From: Acidimicrobiaceae bacterium
GTDB lineage: Bacteria > Actinomycetota > Acidimicrobiia > Acidimicrobiales > Bog-793
Length of the DNA stretch: 17,719 nt
NCBI GenBank assembly: GCA_003170375.1
Contig: PMZN01000082.1
Location: forward strand, 1-17,719
Reading direction: 5' to 3'
Shown piece by piece: positions 6,033 through 13,894 of the stretch (the first letter of the stretch is position 1; every line of letters begins with the position of its first letter). Under the pieces are notes generated by a model. The model worked only from the letters and a program-made list of their open reading frames with translations. It made no database searches and was not told where the DNA came from. A program made the translations under genes and the position numbers.

Positions 6033-8279
6033 ATGAGCACCCCGCGCGCCTATAGGCTCGCTGCGTCTCGCGTGTCCGATCGGAGGACAAGACCACCGTT
6101 GCCGTCCGCCTCATGGCTCAGCGATGCCCGGTCGGCGTTGATGCCGCTTGGGCGGCTCACCGCTCGAGCCGTCCTCGCCCTCGTCGTCCTCGTCGCTCTG
6201 GCGCTTGCCACAACGTCCATCGGTTTCTCGTGTCCTGCCGGGGCCCAGGCGCTCCCTAAGGGCGCCATCACGCTGACATCGCAGGACCCTTGGGTGCAGA
6301 GCTCGAGTGTCCCCGTTCGGCTCGGCCTCAGTGTGCGTTCGCCGATCCCGGCCAAAGATCTCCTCGTAGACTTGGCGCTCTACACCGAGCCTGACCAATC
6401 GGCGCTGGCGAGCCGCTACGAGTTCGATGCGACGGCCACAGGTCAGCTCGCGGGGCTGAACCAGCTCGCGCTCATCACATTCTCGCTGCGCTCGATCACC
6501 GAAGCCCACGGCTCAGCGGACATCTATGTCGGAGGGACCGAGCTCTCCGGCCGAGTCCCGCCAAAGGTGTCTCCGAACAAGGTGTTCGAGCTCCCTTGCC
6601 CGCCGCGATACGGAGGCTGCGGCGGTGTCTACCCGCTCCAGGTCTCCCTCGTCGACGTCTTGACCGGCCAGCCGGTTACCGTCGACTCCTTCACGACCTA
6701 CCTGATCGTCGTCCCCTCGAAGATTGCGCCACAAGAACGCCTCCGTTTCTCTTTCGTCGTGCCCGTGGGGGCTCCGGTGGCGCTCGCCCCCGCCGGAAGG
6801 CCGACCGTTTCCTCCGAGACCATCTCCCGGATCGAGACCATCGCTCACGCAGAGGCAAGCTGGCCTGAAGCACCACTGACCGTCGACGTCTACGGACAGA
6901 GTCTGCTGGCCCTCGCTCGAAGCCCGGATCACGCGAAGCTTGTGGACACACTGGCCTCCGAACGCGGCACGATCGTGGACGGCCCGTTCAGTGCCGTCAA
7001 TCCGACTCGGCTGATCCGGGCTGGCCTCGAAGACGACCTTGCGAACCAGTTCGACCGTGGCAACAAGGTCTTTGCGAAGGTGCTCCACGTCTCCGCAAGC
7101 TCGCGTGTCTACATAGCAACATCACCAATAGGCGTGCACGGCCTCGAAGCGCTCGCCGCCGACGGCATCAGTCGGATCGTGGTCCCCGAAAGCAATCTCC
7201 AATCGCTCCCGAGCGCTGGACCAGCAGCGATGCAATGGCCCTACACGCTTTCGGCCCCGTTTCGCATCCAAGGGTCCACTGTGAAGGGTCTGCAAGCCGA
7301 CCCGGGCCTGGCGGCACATCTGAATGGGTCCGGCAACTCGGCACTTCGGGCCCAGCAGCTGCTTGCTGACCTGGCCGAGCTCTATTTCGACTCGCCTGAC
7401 TACCAGCAACCGAGAGGCGTGGCCCTCGTCGCTCCTCAGTCCTGGGCACCGGATGCTGTATTCCTCAGCGCGACGCTCCGGGGGCTCGCTTCAAGTCCCA
7501 TCGTGACGACCGTGCCGATCGGCCGGCTCTTCCAGACGGTCCCACGTGGGCTCTGCCAGCAGCCACCCAGCGTCGTCACAGGTTGCTCGGCTGCCGTTCG
7601 CTCAATCCTGAACCCGACGCTCAGTGCCGACGGGTCAATCACTTCCGGGCAGGTGCAAGCGGCACGCGGTCAGCTTGCGGAGCTTTCTTCGATCATCCCG
7701 GGCGACACCGCGACGATCAACAACCTCGACGACGCAATCCTGTTGGCCGAGACCGCGGGAATCGATCCCAGTATCCGCCAGGCGTACCTGTCGGCACCCC
7801 TCGCCATGATGGACAGGCTCGGCTCGGAGCTCAGCTTGCCGCCGGGCCGCACCGTGACTGTGACCTCGTCATCGGCTAGGTTCCCGATCGCCATCACCTC
7901 AGGCTCGAGGACGCCGCTCCAGGTCATCCTGGCCGTCTCGGGTGCGAATCTGACCTCATCGACCGACATGAAGGTCGTGCTCAAGCGCGGCACCACCAGC
8001 TTCATCGTCCGCGTGGGGACACGCACGTCAGGCGACTCGAACCTTCAACTGCAGCTTCTCTCGCCGACTGGTCGTCTCGAGCTGGCGCACGCCCAATTCA
8101 CCATTCGGTCCACGGCGATCTCGGGCGTCGCGATCGCACTCACCGCTGGTGCGGGTGCCTTTCTCTTGTTCTGGTGGTTCCGGTCCGCGTCGCGTCGCCG
8201 CCGGCGGCACGCGGCCAGACGCGGTCGCAACCCGCACCACGAGCTGGCATCCGGCGCCGTTCCGGACCCAGCCTCGTGA
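6033..8279 (+). CDS. DUF6049-family secreted, membrane-anchored protein
   Basis: This large actinobacterial envelope protein of unknown biochemical role normally sits directly before murJ, as here. From the ATG at 6141 it has a classic signal peptide: basic n-region, a hydrophobic AVLALVVLVALALATTSIGF core and an AGAQA cleavage site. A long extracytoplasmic portion follows, including a cysteine-bearing CPPRYGGCGGVYPLQ segment that looks characteristic. The C-terminus has one membrane span (about TAISGVAIALTAGAGAFLLF) and a very basic cytoplasmic tail. The start is uncertain: ATG 6033, TTG 6099 (11 bases after GGAGGA at 6082-6087) and ATG 6141 are all in frame, and the open frame reaches back to 5784 inside the divergent deacetylase gene. 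I list the first start outside that gene. Its stop overlaps the murJ start as GTGA. Confidence 0.82.
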   Translation: MSTPRAYRLAASRVSDRRTRPPLPSASWLSDARSALMPLGRLTARAVLALVVLVALALATTSIGFSCPAGAQALPKGAITLTSQDPWVQSSSVPVRLGLSVRSPIPAKDLLVDLALYTEPDQSALASRYEFDATATGQLAGLNQLALITFSLRSITEAHGSADIYVGGTELSGRVPPKVSPNKVFELPCPPRYGGCGGVYPLQVSLVDVLTGQPVTVDSFTTYLIVVPSKIAPQERLRFSFVVPVGAPVALAPAGRPTVSSETISRIETIAHAEASWPEAPLTVDVYGQSLLALARSPDHAKLVDTLASERGTIVDGPFSAVNPTRLIRAGLEDDLANQFDRGNKVFAKVLHVSASSRVYIATSPIGVHGLEALAADGISRIVVPESNLQSLPSAGPAAMQWPYTLSAPFRIQGSTVKGLQADPGLAAHLNGSGNSALRAQQLLADLAELYFDSPDYQQPRGVALVAPQSWAPDAVFLSATLRGLASSPIVTTVPIGRLFQTVPRGLCQQPPSVVTGCSAAVRSILNPTLSADGSITSGQVQAARGQLAELSSIIPGDTATINNLDDAILLAETAGIDPSIRQAYLSAPLAMMDRLGSELSLPPGRTVTVTSSSARFPIAITSGSRTPLQVILAVSGANLTSSTDMKVVLKRGTTSFIVRVGTRTSGDSNLQLQLLSPTGRLELAHAQFTIRSTAISGVAIALTAGAGAFLLFWWFRSASRRRRRHAARRGRNPHHELASGAVPDPAS

Positions 8280-10087
8280 GGCGCAGGCGGCGGCACTCCT
8301 ACGGCCGCGGCGATCAAAGGACGATCTACCGCGGACGCCTGCCTCGCACACTGCCGGGGATACCTGCACCCTTAGGACTCTCTGCGGTTCGGGGTGCCAC
8401 GCCTGGCGTCGTCAGCCCCGCGCGACCAACGCCGAGGGTCGCCACTCACAGCAGTCGGCCGCGCCCGGGTCTGGGCACGGCGACCGCCTATGTCGCAGCC
8501 GGCACGCTCGTCTCGCGAGTCACCGGACTGCTACGCATCCTCGTCGCGATCTACGCCCTTGGGTACTCGACCCTTTCAGACTCGTTCAACCTCGCCAACA
8601 ACACTCCGAACATCGTGCACGACCTCGTGCTTGGCGGGGTCCTCACGGCCACGTTCGTCCCGGTGTTCGTCTCTCGCCTAGCAACGCGCTCGGAACAGGA
8701 GGCTGTTGAATCGATCTCCGCCGTGTTGACCCTGGCGGCCTGCCTGCTTCTCGTCGCGACCGTTGCGTTCTTCCTCGCGGCTCCTTTGATCATCGACCTG
8801 TACACCGTCGGCAGCCACGGACCCGGAATCGTCGCCGAGCGCCAAGTGGCCACTTATCTCCTCCGGCTCTTCTCGCCCCAGCTGCTCGCCTACGGCGCGG
8901 TCAGCCTGATGACCGCTGTGCTGAACACCGCCCGGCGCTTCTCCGCCCCAGCGTTCACCCCGATCCTCAACAACATCGTCGCCATCGCCATCCTCTTGGC
9001 CTTCGTCGCCGCCGGTCACACCCACAGCCTCGCTGAGGTCCAGCACGACCATCGGCTGCTCCTGCTGCTCGGCGTCGGCACGACGCTGGGCGTTGTCATC
9101 CAAGCTGCGGCGCTCGTTCCGAGCTTGTTGAGCTGCGGCCTGCGAATACGTCCGCGCTGGCGACCGGATGACCCCGCGGTGCGCGAGATCGTCAACCTCT
9201 CGGGCTGGACTCTTGGGTTCGTCATCGCCAATCAAGTGGCGGTCTTCGTCGTATCGGCAATCGCCGTGAGCATCGGCGCGGCGTCGCTCACCGCTTACAC
9301 GTACGCGTCGATCTTCTTCCAATTGCCTTTCGGCATCGTCGCCGTCTCGGTCATGACCACGATGGCCCCGACGCTGGCGTCGCTCTTCACCAAAGGTGAC
9401 ACCGCTGGCTTCGCCGAACAGTTCGGGCTCGGGCTTCGTCGCACGCTGGCAGGCGTGATCCCAGCTGTCGTCGGCTATCTGCTTCTGGCGCTTCCTGCCA
9501 TCTCGCTCATCTCCTTGGGGGCCGGGAGCGCGCACCACCTGAGCGGGGCACACCTCACGGCAACAATGCTGGAGCTCCTTGCATTGGGCCTGCCCGGGTT
9601 CTGCATCTATCTGCTCACAATTCTCGCCTTCCAGGCGATGCGCGACACGCGCACTCCCTTCTTCCTCTATGTGTTGGAGAACGGGCTGAACATCCTGCTC
9701 GCGTTCGCATTCCGCAGCACACTCGGGGCGAAGGGTCTGGCTCTCTCACTCGCCATCGCATACACGGTCGCTGCGGTAGCAGCCCTGATCGTCCTGCGGA
9801 ACCGGATAGGCGGCCTCGGCGGCTTCACCGTCGGCCGTTACGTGTCCCGCACGGTGATCTGCTCGCTCGTCATGGCCTTCGTCGTCGCCCTGGTTCTCGC
9901 AGGTGTCGGTTCGAGCCAGGGCCTCGGCCTCCTGGTGCGAGTGCTTGCCGGCGTGTTGGCAGGCATCGTTGCCTACGCGCTTGCAGCAGGACTCGCCGGG
10001 ACCTTTGCCGGCTGGCAAACTTCGAAGCGGAGGCACGCGATTGCCGGGAAGGGAAGTCATGGCCGGGATAAGAGTCGTTACCGATAG
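8276..10087 (+). CDS. murJ: Lipid II flippase MurJ (MviN)
   Basis: MurJ flips lipid-linked peptidoglycan precursor across the cytoplasmic membrane. The 603-residue product is polytopic, with about 14 hydrophobic segments starting near residue 66 (AYVAAGTLVSRVTGLLRILV, the conserved first helix) and MurJ/MOP-superfamily motifs such as SDSFNLANNTPNIVHDL and RFSAPAFTPILNNI. I chose the GTG at 8276 because it overlaps the upstream TGA as GTGA and no other usable start occurs before the first membrane helix. This gives a 65-residue, arginine-rich cytoplasmic N-terminal extension. The C-terminus is short and basic; I see no pseudokinase or extracellular domain of the kind on mycobacterial MviN. The CwlM-like gene 2.6 kb downstream is a known functional partner of MurJ in mycobacteria. 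Confidence 0.93.
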   Translation: MRRRRRHSYGRGDQRTIYRGRLPRTLPGIPAPLGLSAVRGATPGVVSPARPTPRVATHSSRPRPGLGTATAYVAAGTLVSRVTGLLRILVAIYALGYSTLSDSFNLANNTPNIVHDLVLGGVLTATFVPVFVSRLATRSEQEAVESISAVLTLAACLLLVATVAFFLAAPLIIDLYTVGSHGPGIVAERQVATYLLRLFSPQLLAYGAVSLMTAVLNTARRFSAPAFTPILNNIVAIAILLAFVAAGHTHSLAEVQHDHRLLLLLGVGTTLGVVIQAAALVPSLLSCGLRIRPRWRPDDPAVREIVNLSGWTLGFVIANQVAVFVVSAIAVSIGAASLTAYTYASIFFQLPFGIVAVSVMTTMAPTLASLFTKGDTAGFAEQFGLGLRRTLAGVIPAVVGYLLLALPAISLISLGAGSAHHLSGAHLTATMLELLALGLPGFCIYLLTILAFQAMRDTRTPFFLYVLENGLNILLAFAFRSTLGAKGLALSLAIAYTVAAVAALIVLRNRIGGLGGFTVGRYVSRTVICSLVMAFVVALVLAGVGSSQGLGLLVRVLAGVLAGIVAYALAAGLAGTFAGWQTSKRRHAIAGKGSHGRDKSRYR

Positions 10088-10913
10088 CGCGGGGGACATT
10101 CCCACGAGCCTCACCGAGGAACATGACATCAGGATCGTCCCACTCGACGTCCGCCTGGGCGACTGGGGACCCGACGAGATGAGGCTGATCGAGCCATCCG
10201 AGTTTTGGCGCCGGTGTGCCATGACAAGCGCCCTGCCCGAGACCTCGGCGCCTTCACCCGGCGCGTTCGCAGAGAGCTTCACGCAGGCTGCGGACGATGG
10301 ATGTACCAGCGTCGTGTGCCTCACGCTCTCGTCGGGGCTCTCTTCGACCTACCAAGCCGCGTGTGCCGGCGCTGAAGAGGTGCGCGGGCGAATCGAGGTG
10401 CGGGTTGTGGACACCCGTACCGTGACCTTGGGCCAGGCGTTGGTCGTGCTGGAGGCTGCGAGGGTCGCAGCGGCCACAAACGATCTCGATGCCACTGAGG
10501 CAGCTGCCCGGGCGGTTGTCCCGAAGATTCGCGTGTTCGGGGCCCTCGACACCATGGACAATGTCCGAAAAGGCGGTCGGATAGGGACAGCGAGGGCCCT
10601 CTTGGGATCGCTCTTGTCGATCAAGCCGATCATCGAGATCCGAGACGGTCTCGCCGAAGCCGAGTCGCGGCAGCGGACACGTGCAGGTTCGCTCGAGTAC
10701 CTCGTCAACAAGTTGAAGGAAGCCGGCAAGTTGGAAGGCCTCGCGGTGGCGCATGCCGCGGCACCGGATCTCGAGGTGTTCTTGGAGATGCTCACCGGGA
10801 TATTCCCCCGGGAGGACATCCTCATCAACTACATCGGCCCTGTAATCGGGACCCACGCCGGGCCCCGATGCATGGGCATCTGCTATCGGCTTGCCGAAAC
10901 TGCGGACGGCTAA
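10059..10913 (+). CDS. DegV-family fatty-acid-binding protein
   Basis: The 284-residue product carries the DegV signatures: IRVVTDSAGDIP at the start, the ligand-contact TSAPSP (62-67) and SSGLSSTYQA (91-100), with the usual DNVRKGGRIG segment in the second domain. DegV proteins bind a fatty acid and, as FakB, present it to a fatty acid kinase; no kinase gene is present here, so that role is family knowledge only. The ATG at 10059 follows a purine-rich GGGAAGGGAAG and lies 29 bases inside the end of murJ, so the two are probably co-transcribed. Mycobacteria have sigM and its anti-sigma factor at about this position. Confidence 0.92.
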   Translation: MAGIRVVTDSAGDIPTSLTEEHDIRIVPLDVRLGDWGPDEMRLIEPSEFWRRCAMTSALPETSAPSPGAFAESFTQAADDGCTSVVCLTLSSGLSSTYQAACAGAEEVRGRIEVRVVDTRTVTLGQALVVLEAARVAAATNDLDATEAAARAVVPKIRVFGALDTMDNVRKGGRIGTARALLGSLLSIKPIIEIRDGLAEAESRQRTRAGSLEYLVNKLKEAGKLEGLAVAHAAAPDLEVFLEMLTGIFPREDILINYIGPVIGTHAGPRCMGICYRLAETADG

Positions 10914-10923
10914 CCTACTGGAC

Positions 10924-11229
10924 ATGTCTTCTGAGTCGGCTCCCAAAGACGACTGGGCTGCGCAGCTGACCGAAAAGGTCGGACAGCTTGTCGAGCTCGT
11001 TCGTGACCACACCGTCCGGCCGGTACAGAAGTTCGTCCGAGCAGCCATCTTCGGCGCGTTGGCCTTCTCCGTCGTGATCTTCGTCATCGTGGCGTTCGTC
11101 ATCGGTTTCATTCGCCTTCTCAACAACGAGGTCTTCGACCAACGCGTGTGGGCGAGCTACTTGTTGATCGGCGGAATCTTCGTAGGGGTCGGGACGTTGA
11201 TCTCCAGGATGCGCCACAGCCGGAGCTAG
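10924..11229 (+). CDS. Small two-span membrane protein of unknown function
   Basis: I do not recognise this 101-residue protein. It has a charged N-terminal stretch (residues 1-38) that looks amphipathic, two hydrophobic segments (about 39-63 and 76-94) and a short basic C-terminus (SRMRHSRS). The layout resembles small holin-like or phage-shock-like membrane proteins, but no diagnostic motif is visible. It begins 10 bases after the degV stop without a good ribosome-binding site and ends 28 bases before trxB, so it is likely co-transcribed with them. An in-frame ATG at 10891 lies inside degV and is less likely. Confidence 0.75.
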   Translation: MSSESAPKDDWAAQLTEKVGQLVELVRDHTVRPVQKFVRAAIFGALAFSVVIFVIVAFVIGFIRLLNNEVFDQRVWASYLLIGGIFVGVGTLISRMRHSRS

Positions 11230-11257
11230 CCGGCCGGCACGAAGGGAAGCGACACAG

Positions 11258-12226
11258 ATGGAGTCCGGCGCGATACGCGACGTGGTGATCCTTGGCTCTG
11301 GGCCCGCTGGCTTGACCGCAGCGATCTACTCGGCGCGTGCCGACCTGCGGCCACTCGTCCTCGAGGGCGAGCCGTCGTCTTCGAGCGATCAGCCGGGCGG
11401 CCAGCTCATGCTGACAACAGAGGTCGAGAACTTCCCCGGCTTCGCCCACGGAGTGCTAGGTCCCGAGCTCATGGTGTCAATGCGGGCTCAGGCCGAACGC
11501 TTCGGCGCGGAGATCCTGACGGAAAGAGCATCGAGAGTCGATCTTTCTTCGACGCCGATTGGTATCTGGATCGGTGATCGAGATGCGCCCGAGCCGACTT
11601 CAAGAGCAAGGACGCTCATCATCGCGACCGGAGCGCGCTCACTCATGCTCGGTATCGCGAACGAGGCTCGCCTGCTGGGTTATGGGGTTTCGACCTGTGC
11701 GACCTGCGACGGGTTCTTCTTCCGGGACAAGCGGATCGTCGTCGTAGGCGGCGGAGACTCTGCGCTCGAAGAAGCGCTGTTCCTCACGAAATTCGGCGAT
11801 ACGGTTACCGTTGTCCACCGTCGCAAGGAGCTGCGGGCATCCAAGATCATGCAAGACCGGGCATTTCGGAATGAGAAGATCGCATTCCGCTGGGACTCGG
11901 TTGTCGTTGACGTGCTCGGCGACGACCGCGTGGCCGGATTGCGGATAAGGGACGTCAACACGGGCGAGGAGTCAGATCTCCCCGCCGATGGCGTCTTCGT
12001 CGCCATCGGGCACGCCCCGAGCACGGAGCTGTTCACCGGGCAGCTCGAGACCGATGAAGCGGGCTATCTCGTCACTCGTGACGGCACAAAGACCAACGTT
12101 CCGGGCGTGTTCGCGTGCGGCGACGTCCAAGATCATGTCTACCGGCAAGCTGTCACGGCAGCTGGTTCCGGTTGCATGGCCGCAATCGAAGCCGAGCGAC
12201 ATCTGTCGTCGCTCGCACAGACCTGA
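11258..12226 (+). CDS. trxB: Thioredoxin reductase
   Basis: This cytoplasmic NADPH- and FAD-dependent enzyme reduces thioredoxin. The 322-residue length is normal. The FAD-binding GSGPAGLTAAIYSARA starts at residue 13, the redox-active CATC is at 147-150, the NADPH-binding GGGDSALEEA is at 164-173, HRRKELRAS is at 187-195, and the C-terminal FAD motif ACGDVQD followed by RQAVTAAGSGCMAA is present. A purine-rich GAAGGGAAG lies about 9 bases before the ATG. It is followed after 15 bases by trxA, the usual pair, in the same place as mycobacterial trxB2. Confidence 0.97.
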   Translation: MESGAIRDVVILGSGPAGLTAAIYSARADLRPLVLEGEPSSSSDQPGGQLMLTTEVENFPGFAHGVLGPELMVSMRAQAERFGAEILTERASRVDLSSTPIGIWIGDRDAPEPTSRARTLIIATGARSLMLGIANEARLLGYGVSTCATCDGFFFRDKRIVVVGGGDSALEEALFLTKFGDTVTVVHRRKELRASKIMQDRAFRNEKIAFRWDSVVVDVLGDDRVAGLRIRDVNTGEESDLPADGVFVAIGHAPSTELFTGQLETDEAGYLVTRDGTKTNVPGVFACGDVQDHVYRQAVTAAGSGCMAAIEAERHLSSLAQT

Positions 12227-12241
12227 CACAAGGAGATTGGA

Positions 12242-12565
12242 ATGAACGACGTCATCACGATCAGTGACGACACTTTCGACGAGGCGGTTGGGCTTTCGGA
12301 CATCCCGGTAGTGGTCGACTTCTGGGCTGAATGGTGCGGCCCCTGCAAGATGGTGGCCCCCATTCTCGATGAGATCGCCAGCGCCAACAGTGGCAAGCTC
12401 AAGGTGGCGAAGCTGAACGTCGACGACAATCCCCGAACCGCTCAGCGGTTCAAGGTGATGAGCATCCCGACGTTGCTGTTGTTCAAGAACGGTGAGACGC
12501 AGGCCCGGATCGTCGGAGCAAGGAGCAAGTCACAGATTCTCTCGGAGTTCGAGCCCCTTCTCTGA
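12242..12565 (+). CDS. trxA: Thioredoxin
   Basis: This small cytoplasmic dithiol reductant is regenerated by the preceding TrxB. The 107 residues form a complete thioredoxin with the WCGPC active site (Cys32, Cys35), the buried Asp in VVVDFWAEW, and the conserved cis-proline in MSIPTLLLF (Pro76). An AAGGAG ribosome-binding site stands at 12231-12236, five bases before the ATG. It corresponds to mycobacterial trxC, which likewise precedes cwlM. Confidence 0.97.
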   Translation: MNDVITISDDTFDEAVGLSDIPVVVDFWAEWCGPCKMVAPILDEIASANSGKLKVAKLNVDDNPRTAQRFKVMSIPTLLLFKNGETQARIVGARSKSQILSEFEPLL

Positions 12566-12615
12566 CAGAGCCCCTCTTGCCTGAGTAACCCTTTGCACTA
12601 CCGGCCGTTGCCTGG

Positions 12616-12638
12616 CATCTCCTACGATGTCGGAGATG
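12616..12638 (+). other. Hairpin in the leader of the cwlM-like gene
   Basis: CATCTCC (12616-12622) and GGAGATG (12632-12638) form a perfect 7-bp stem around a 9-base loop, 27 bases before the cwlM start. The right arm contains a GGAG element and the ATG of a 10-codon upstream reading frame. It could affect translation, but this is inferred from sequence only. Confidence 0.35.
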
Positions 12639-12664
12639 ATCGAAGTGCCGCCGAGCTCGGGCTT

Positions 12665-13675
12665 ATGAGCCGTCCGCGGACGGTCTCTCCACGCGAAGAT
12701 CTCCTGCCACTTCGAGAGGGCGACTCCGGTGAGGCCGTCGTTGACCTGCAGCGGAGGCTCGAGCGGCTCGGATTCGAGCATGAACACGACGAGCTCGGTG
12801 CGTACGGTCCCGGGACAGCGGCAGCTGTGCAAGTGTTCCAGTCCCAACGTGGACTACGTACTGATGGCATCTGCGGCCACGAGACGTGGTCAAGCCTTGT
12901 TGAAGCCGGCTTTCGATTGGGAGACCGACTCCTTTACCGCCGTAGCCCAATGTTGCAGGGAGACGACATCGCCGACGTGCAGCGGAGGTTGAGCGGGCTT
13001 GGATTCGATCCGGGAGGCGTCGACGGCATCTTCGGTGACAACACTCACACCGCGATCACCGAGTTCCAGCACAACATGGGTCTCGTGACAGACGGGATCT
13101 GCGGTCCGCTGACGCTCTCCGAGCTGGCCCGCGTCGCGCCTGTTCGCGGAGGTGACGACCTTGTGACGCCGCTACGGGAGCAACTCAGGGTCGCCGCGGC
13201 GCCGGCAATGCTCAGCTGCAAGAAGATCGCCGTCGGGGAGGAAGGGGGATTCGCGACCGGTGTTGCAGCGGTTCATCGCGCCCTCCTCCTCGCCGGAGCG
13301 CAATCGCTCGAACTGCACGACCCGGACCCGTTCGCGCAAGCCTTGGCGGCGAACACAGCGAAGGTCGACTGCTACATCGGTCTTCGGCTGGAGCCGAGCC
13401 ACGAGTCAGTCAAGACGTACTTCTACCGGGGCTTCCGCTACGAGTCGGCGGCGAGCCGACACCTCGCTGAGCTGCTCGTGGAGGAAGCCGCGGGCTGGCT
13501 GGACCTTCACGAAGCCGGAGCACATGGGATGGCGGACGTGATCCTCAGGCGAACGGCCATGCCGGCTGTCGTGCTCGAGCTGGGAGCGCCGCAACAGGTG
13601 GCGATGAGGACTTCAGGCCTCGCAAGAGCGGTTCAGGAATCCCTCGAACGCTGGCTGACCATGAGCGGAGAGTGA
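12665..13675 (+). CDS. cwlM: CwlM-like protein: two peptidoglycan-binding repeats plus degenerate amidase domain
   Basis: In mycobacteria CwlM is a cytoplasmic regulator of peptidoglycan synthesis acting on MurA and MurJ, and its gene lies between trxC and parB, exactly as here. The 336-residue product has no signal peptide. It has two PG_binding_1 repeats (about 19-80 and 97-155, both with DLQRRL/DVQRRL and TDGICG motifs) and an Amidase_3-like domain (about 187-333). The catalytic zinc site is gone: the usual DPGHGG region reads AVGEEGG (189-195), and the usual SIHAN region reads IGLRLEP (238-244). Only the late glutamate (VLELG, Glu305) remains. It ends at LTMSGE, with no phosphorylated C-terminal tail like that of mycobacterial CwlM. 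I prefer the ATG at 12665; a TTG at 12593 would add 24 residues. Confidence 0.88.
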   Translation: MSRPRTVSPREDLLPLREGDSGEAVVDLQRRLERLGFEHEHDELGAYGPGTAAAVQVFQSQRGLRTDGICGHETWSSLVEAGFRLGDRLLYRRSPMLQGDDIADVQRRLSGLGFDPGGVDGIFGDNTHTAITEFQHNMGLVTDGICGPLTLSELARVAPVRGGDDLVTPLREQLRVAAAPAMLSCKKIAVGEEGGFATGVAAVHRALLLAGAQSLELHDPDPFAQALAANTAKVDCYIGLRLEPSHESVKTYFYRGFRYESAASRHLAELLVEEAAGWLDLHEAGAHGMADVILRRTAMPAVVLELGAPQQVAMRTSGLARAVQESLERWLTMSGE

Positions 13676-13677
13676 AG

Positions 13678-13710
13678 TGATCCACAACCTCATGCACAGG
13701 TTGTGGATCA
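13678..13710. terminator. Perfect 13-bp inverted repeat between convergent operons
   Basis: TGATCCACAACCT (13678-13690) and AGGTTGTGGATCA (13698-13710) are exact reverse complements around a 7-base loop. It begins three bases after the cwlM-like stop, where a terminator would be expected, but there is no T-tract. Each arm holds TGATCCACA, one base from the DnaA-box consensus TTATCCACA, so a DnaA-binding pair is an alternative reading. Confidence 0.6.
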
Positions 13711-13894
13711 ACTTGGACCAACAGTAGAGGTCCAGAGGGTAACGGGAAAGTAAACTTTTGATAGGGCCATGAAACAAAAGGGCTACTGACCAGGGCAGAT
13801 AACAGTTTAGACCGCTTTCTACACAATCGTGATTAGTTTCACACCCTGGGGATGACGGTGGTGTTAACGAACCCTTCAGGAACGGATCTCGACC
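13711..13894. other. A+T-enriched folded spacer between cwlM-like gene and parB
   Basis: No gene is visible here. By my count 13681-13860 is about 48% G+C, well below the flanking genes. After the 13-bp stem come a TGGACC/GGTCCA hairpin (13714-13719 and 13729-13734) and a CTTTTG/CAAAAG hairpin (13755-13760 and 13775-13780). TTCTACACA (13817-13825) is a weak DnaA-box-like match. The spacer could act as a bidirectional terminator, contain a small RNA, or be a protein-binding region. Confidence 0.45.

Noticed and set aside
8678..9553. A 291-codon minus-strand open frame antisense to murJ
   Set aside because: Its composition (long runs of charged residues, no domains) is the expected complement of hydrophobic murJ codons.
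9903..10058. Longer DegV frame starting within murJ
   Set aside because: The extra 52 residues have no DegV similarity; the DegV motif starts right after the ATG at 10059, which has a purine-rich ribosome-binding site.
13678..13825. Spacer read as the replication origin itself
   Set aside because: Only one-mismatch DnaA-box-like sites are present, there are few of them, and oriC in related bacteria lies next to dnaA, beyond the right edge. I report it only as a candidate binding or terminator region.
13545..13826. A 93-codon minus-strand frame reaching into the cwlM-parB spacer
   Set aside because: It starts at a TTG without a ribosome-binding site, crosses the 13-bp inverted repeat, and ends inside the cwlM-like gene with no recognisable motifs.
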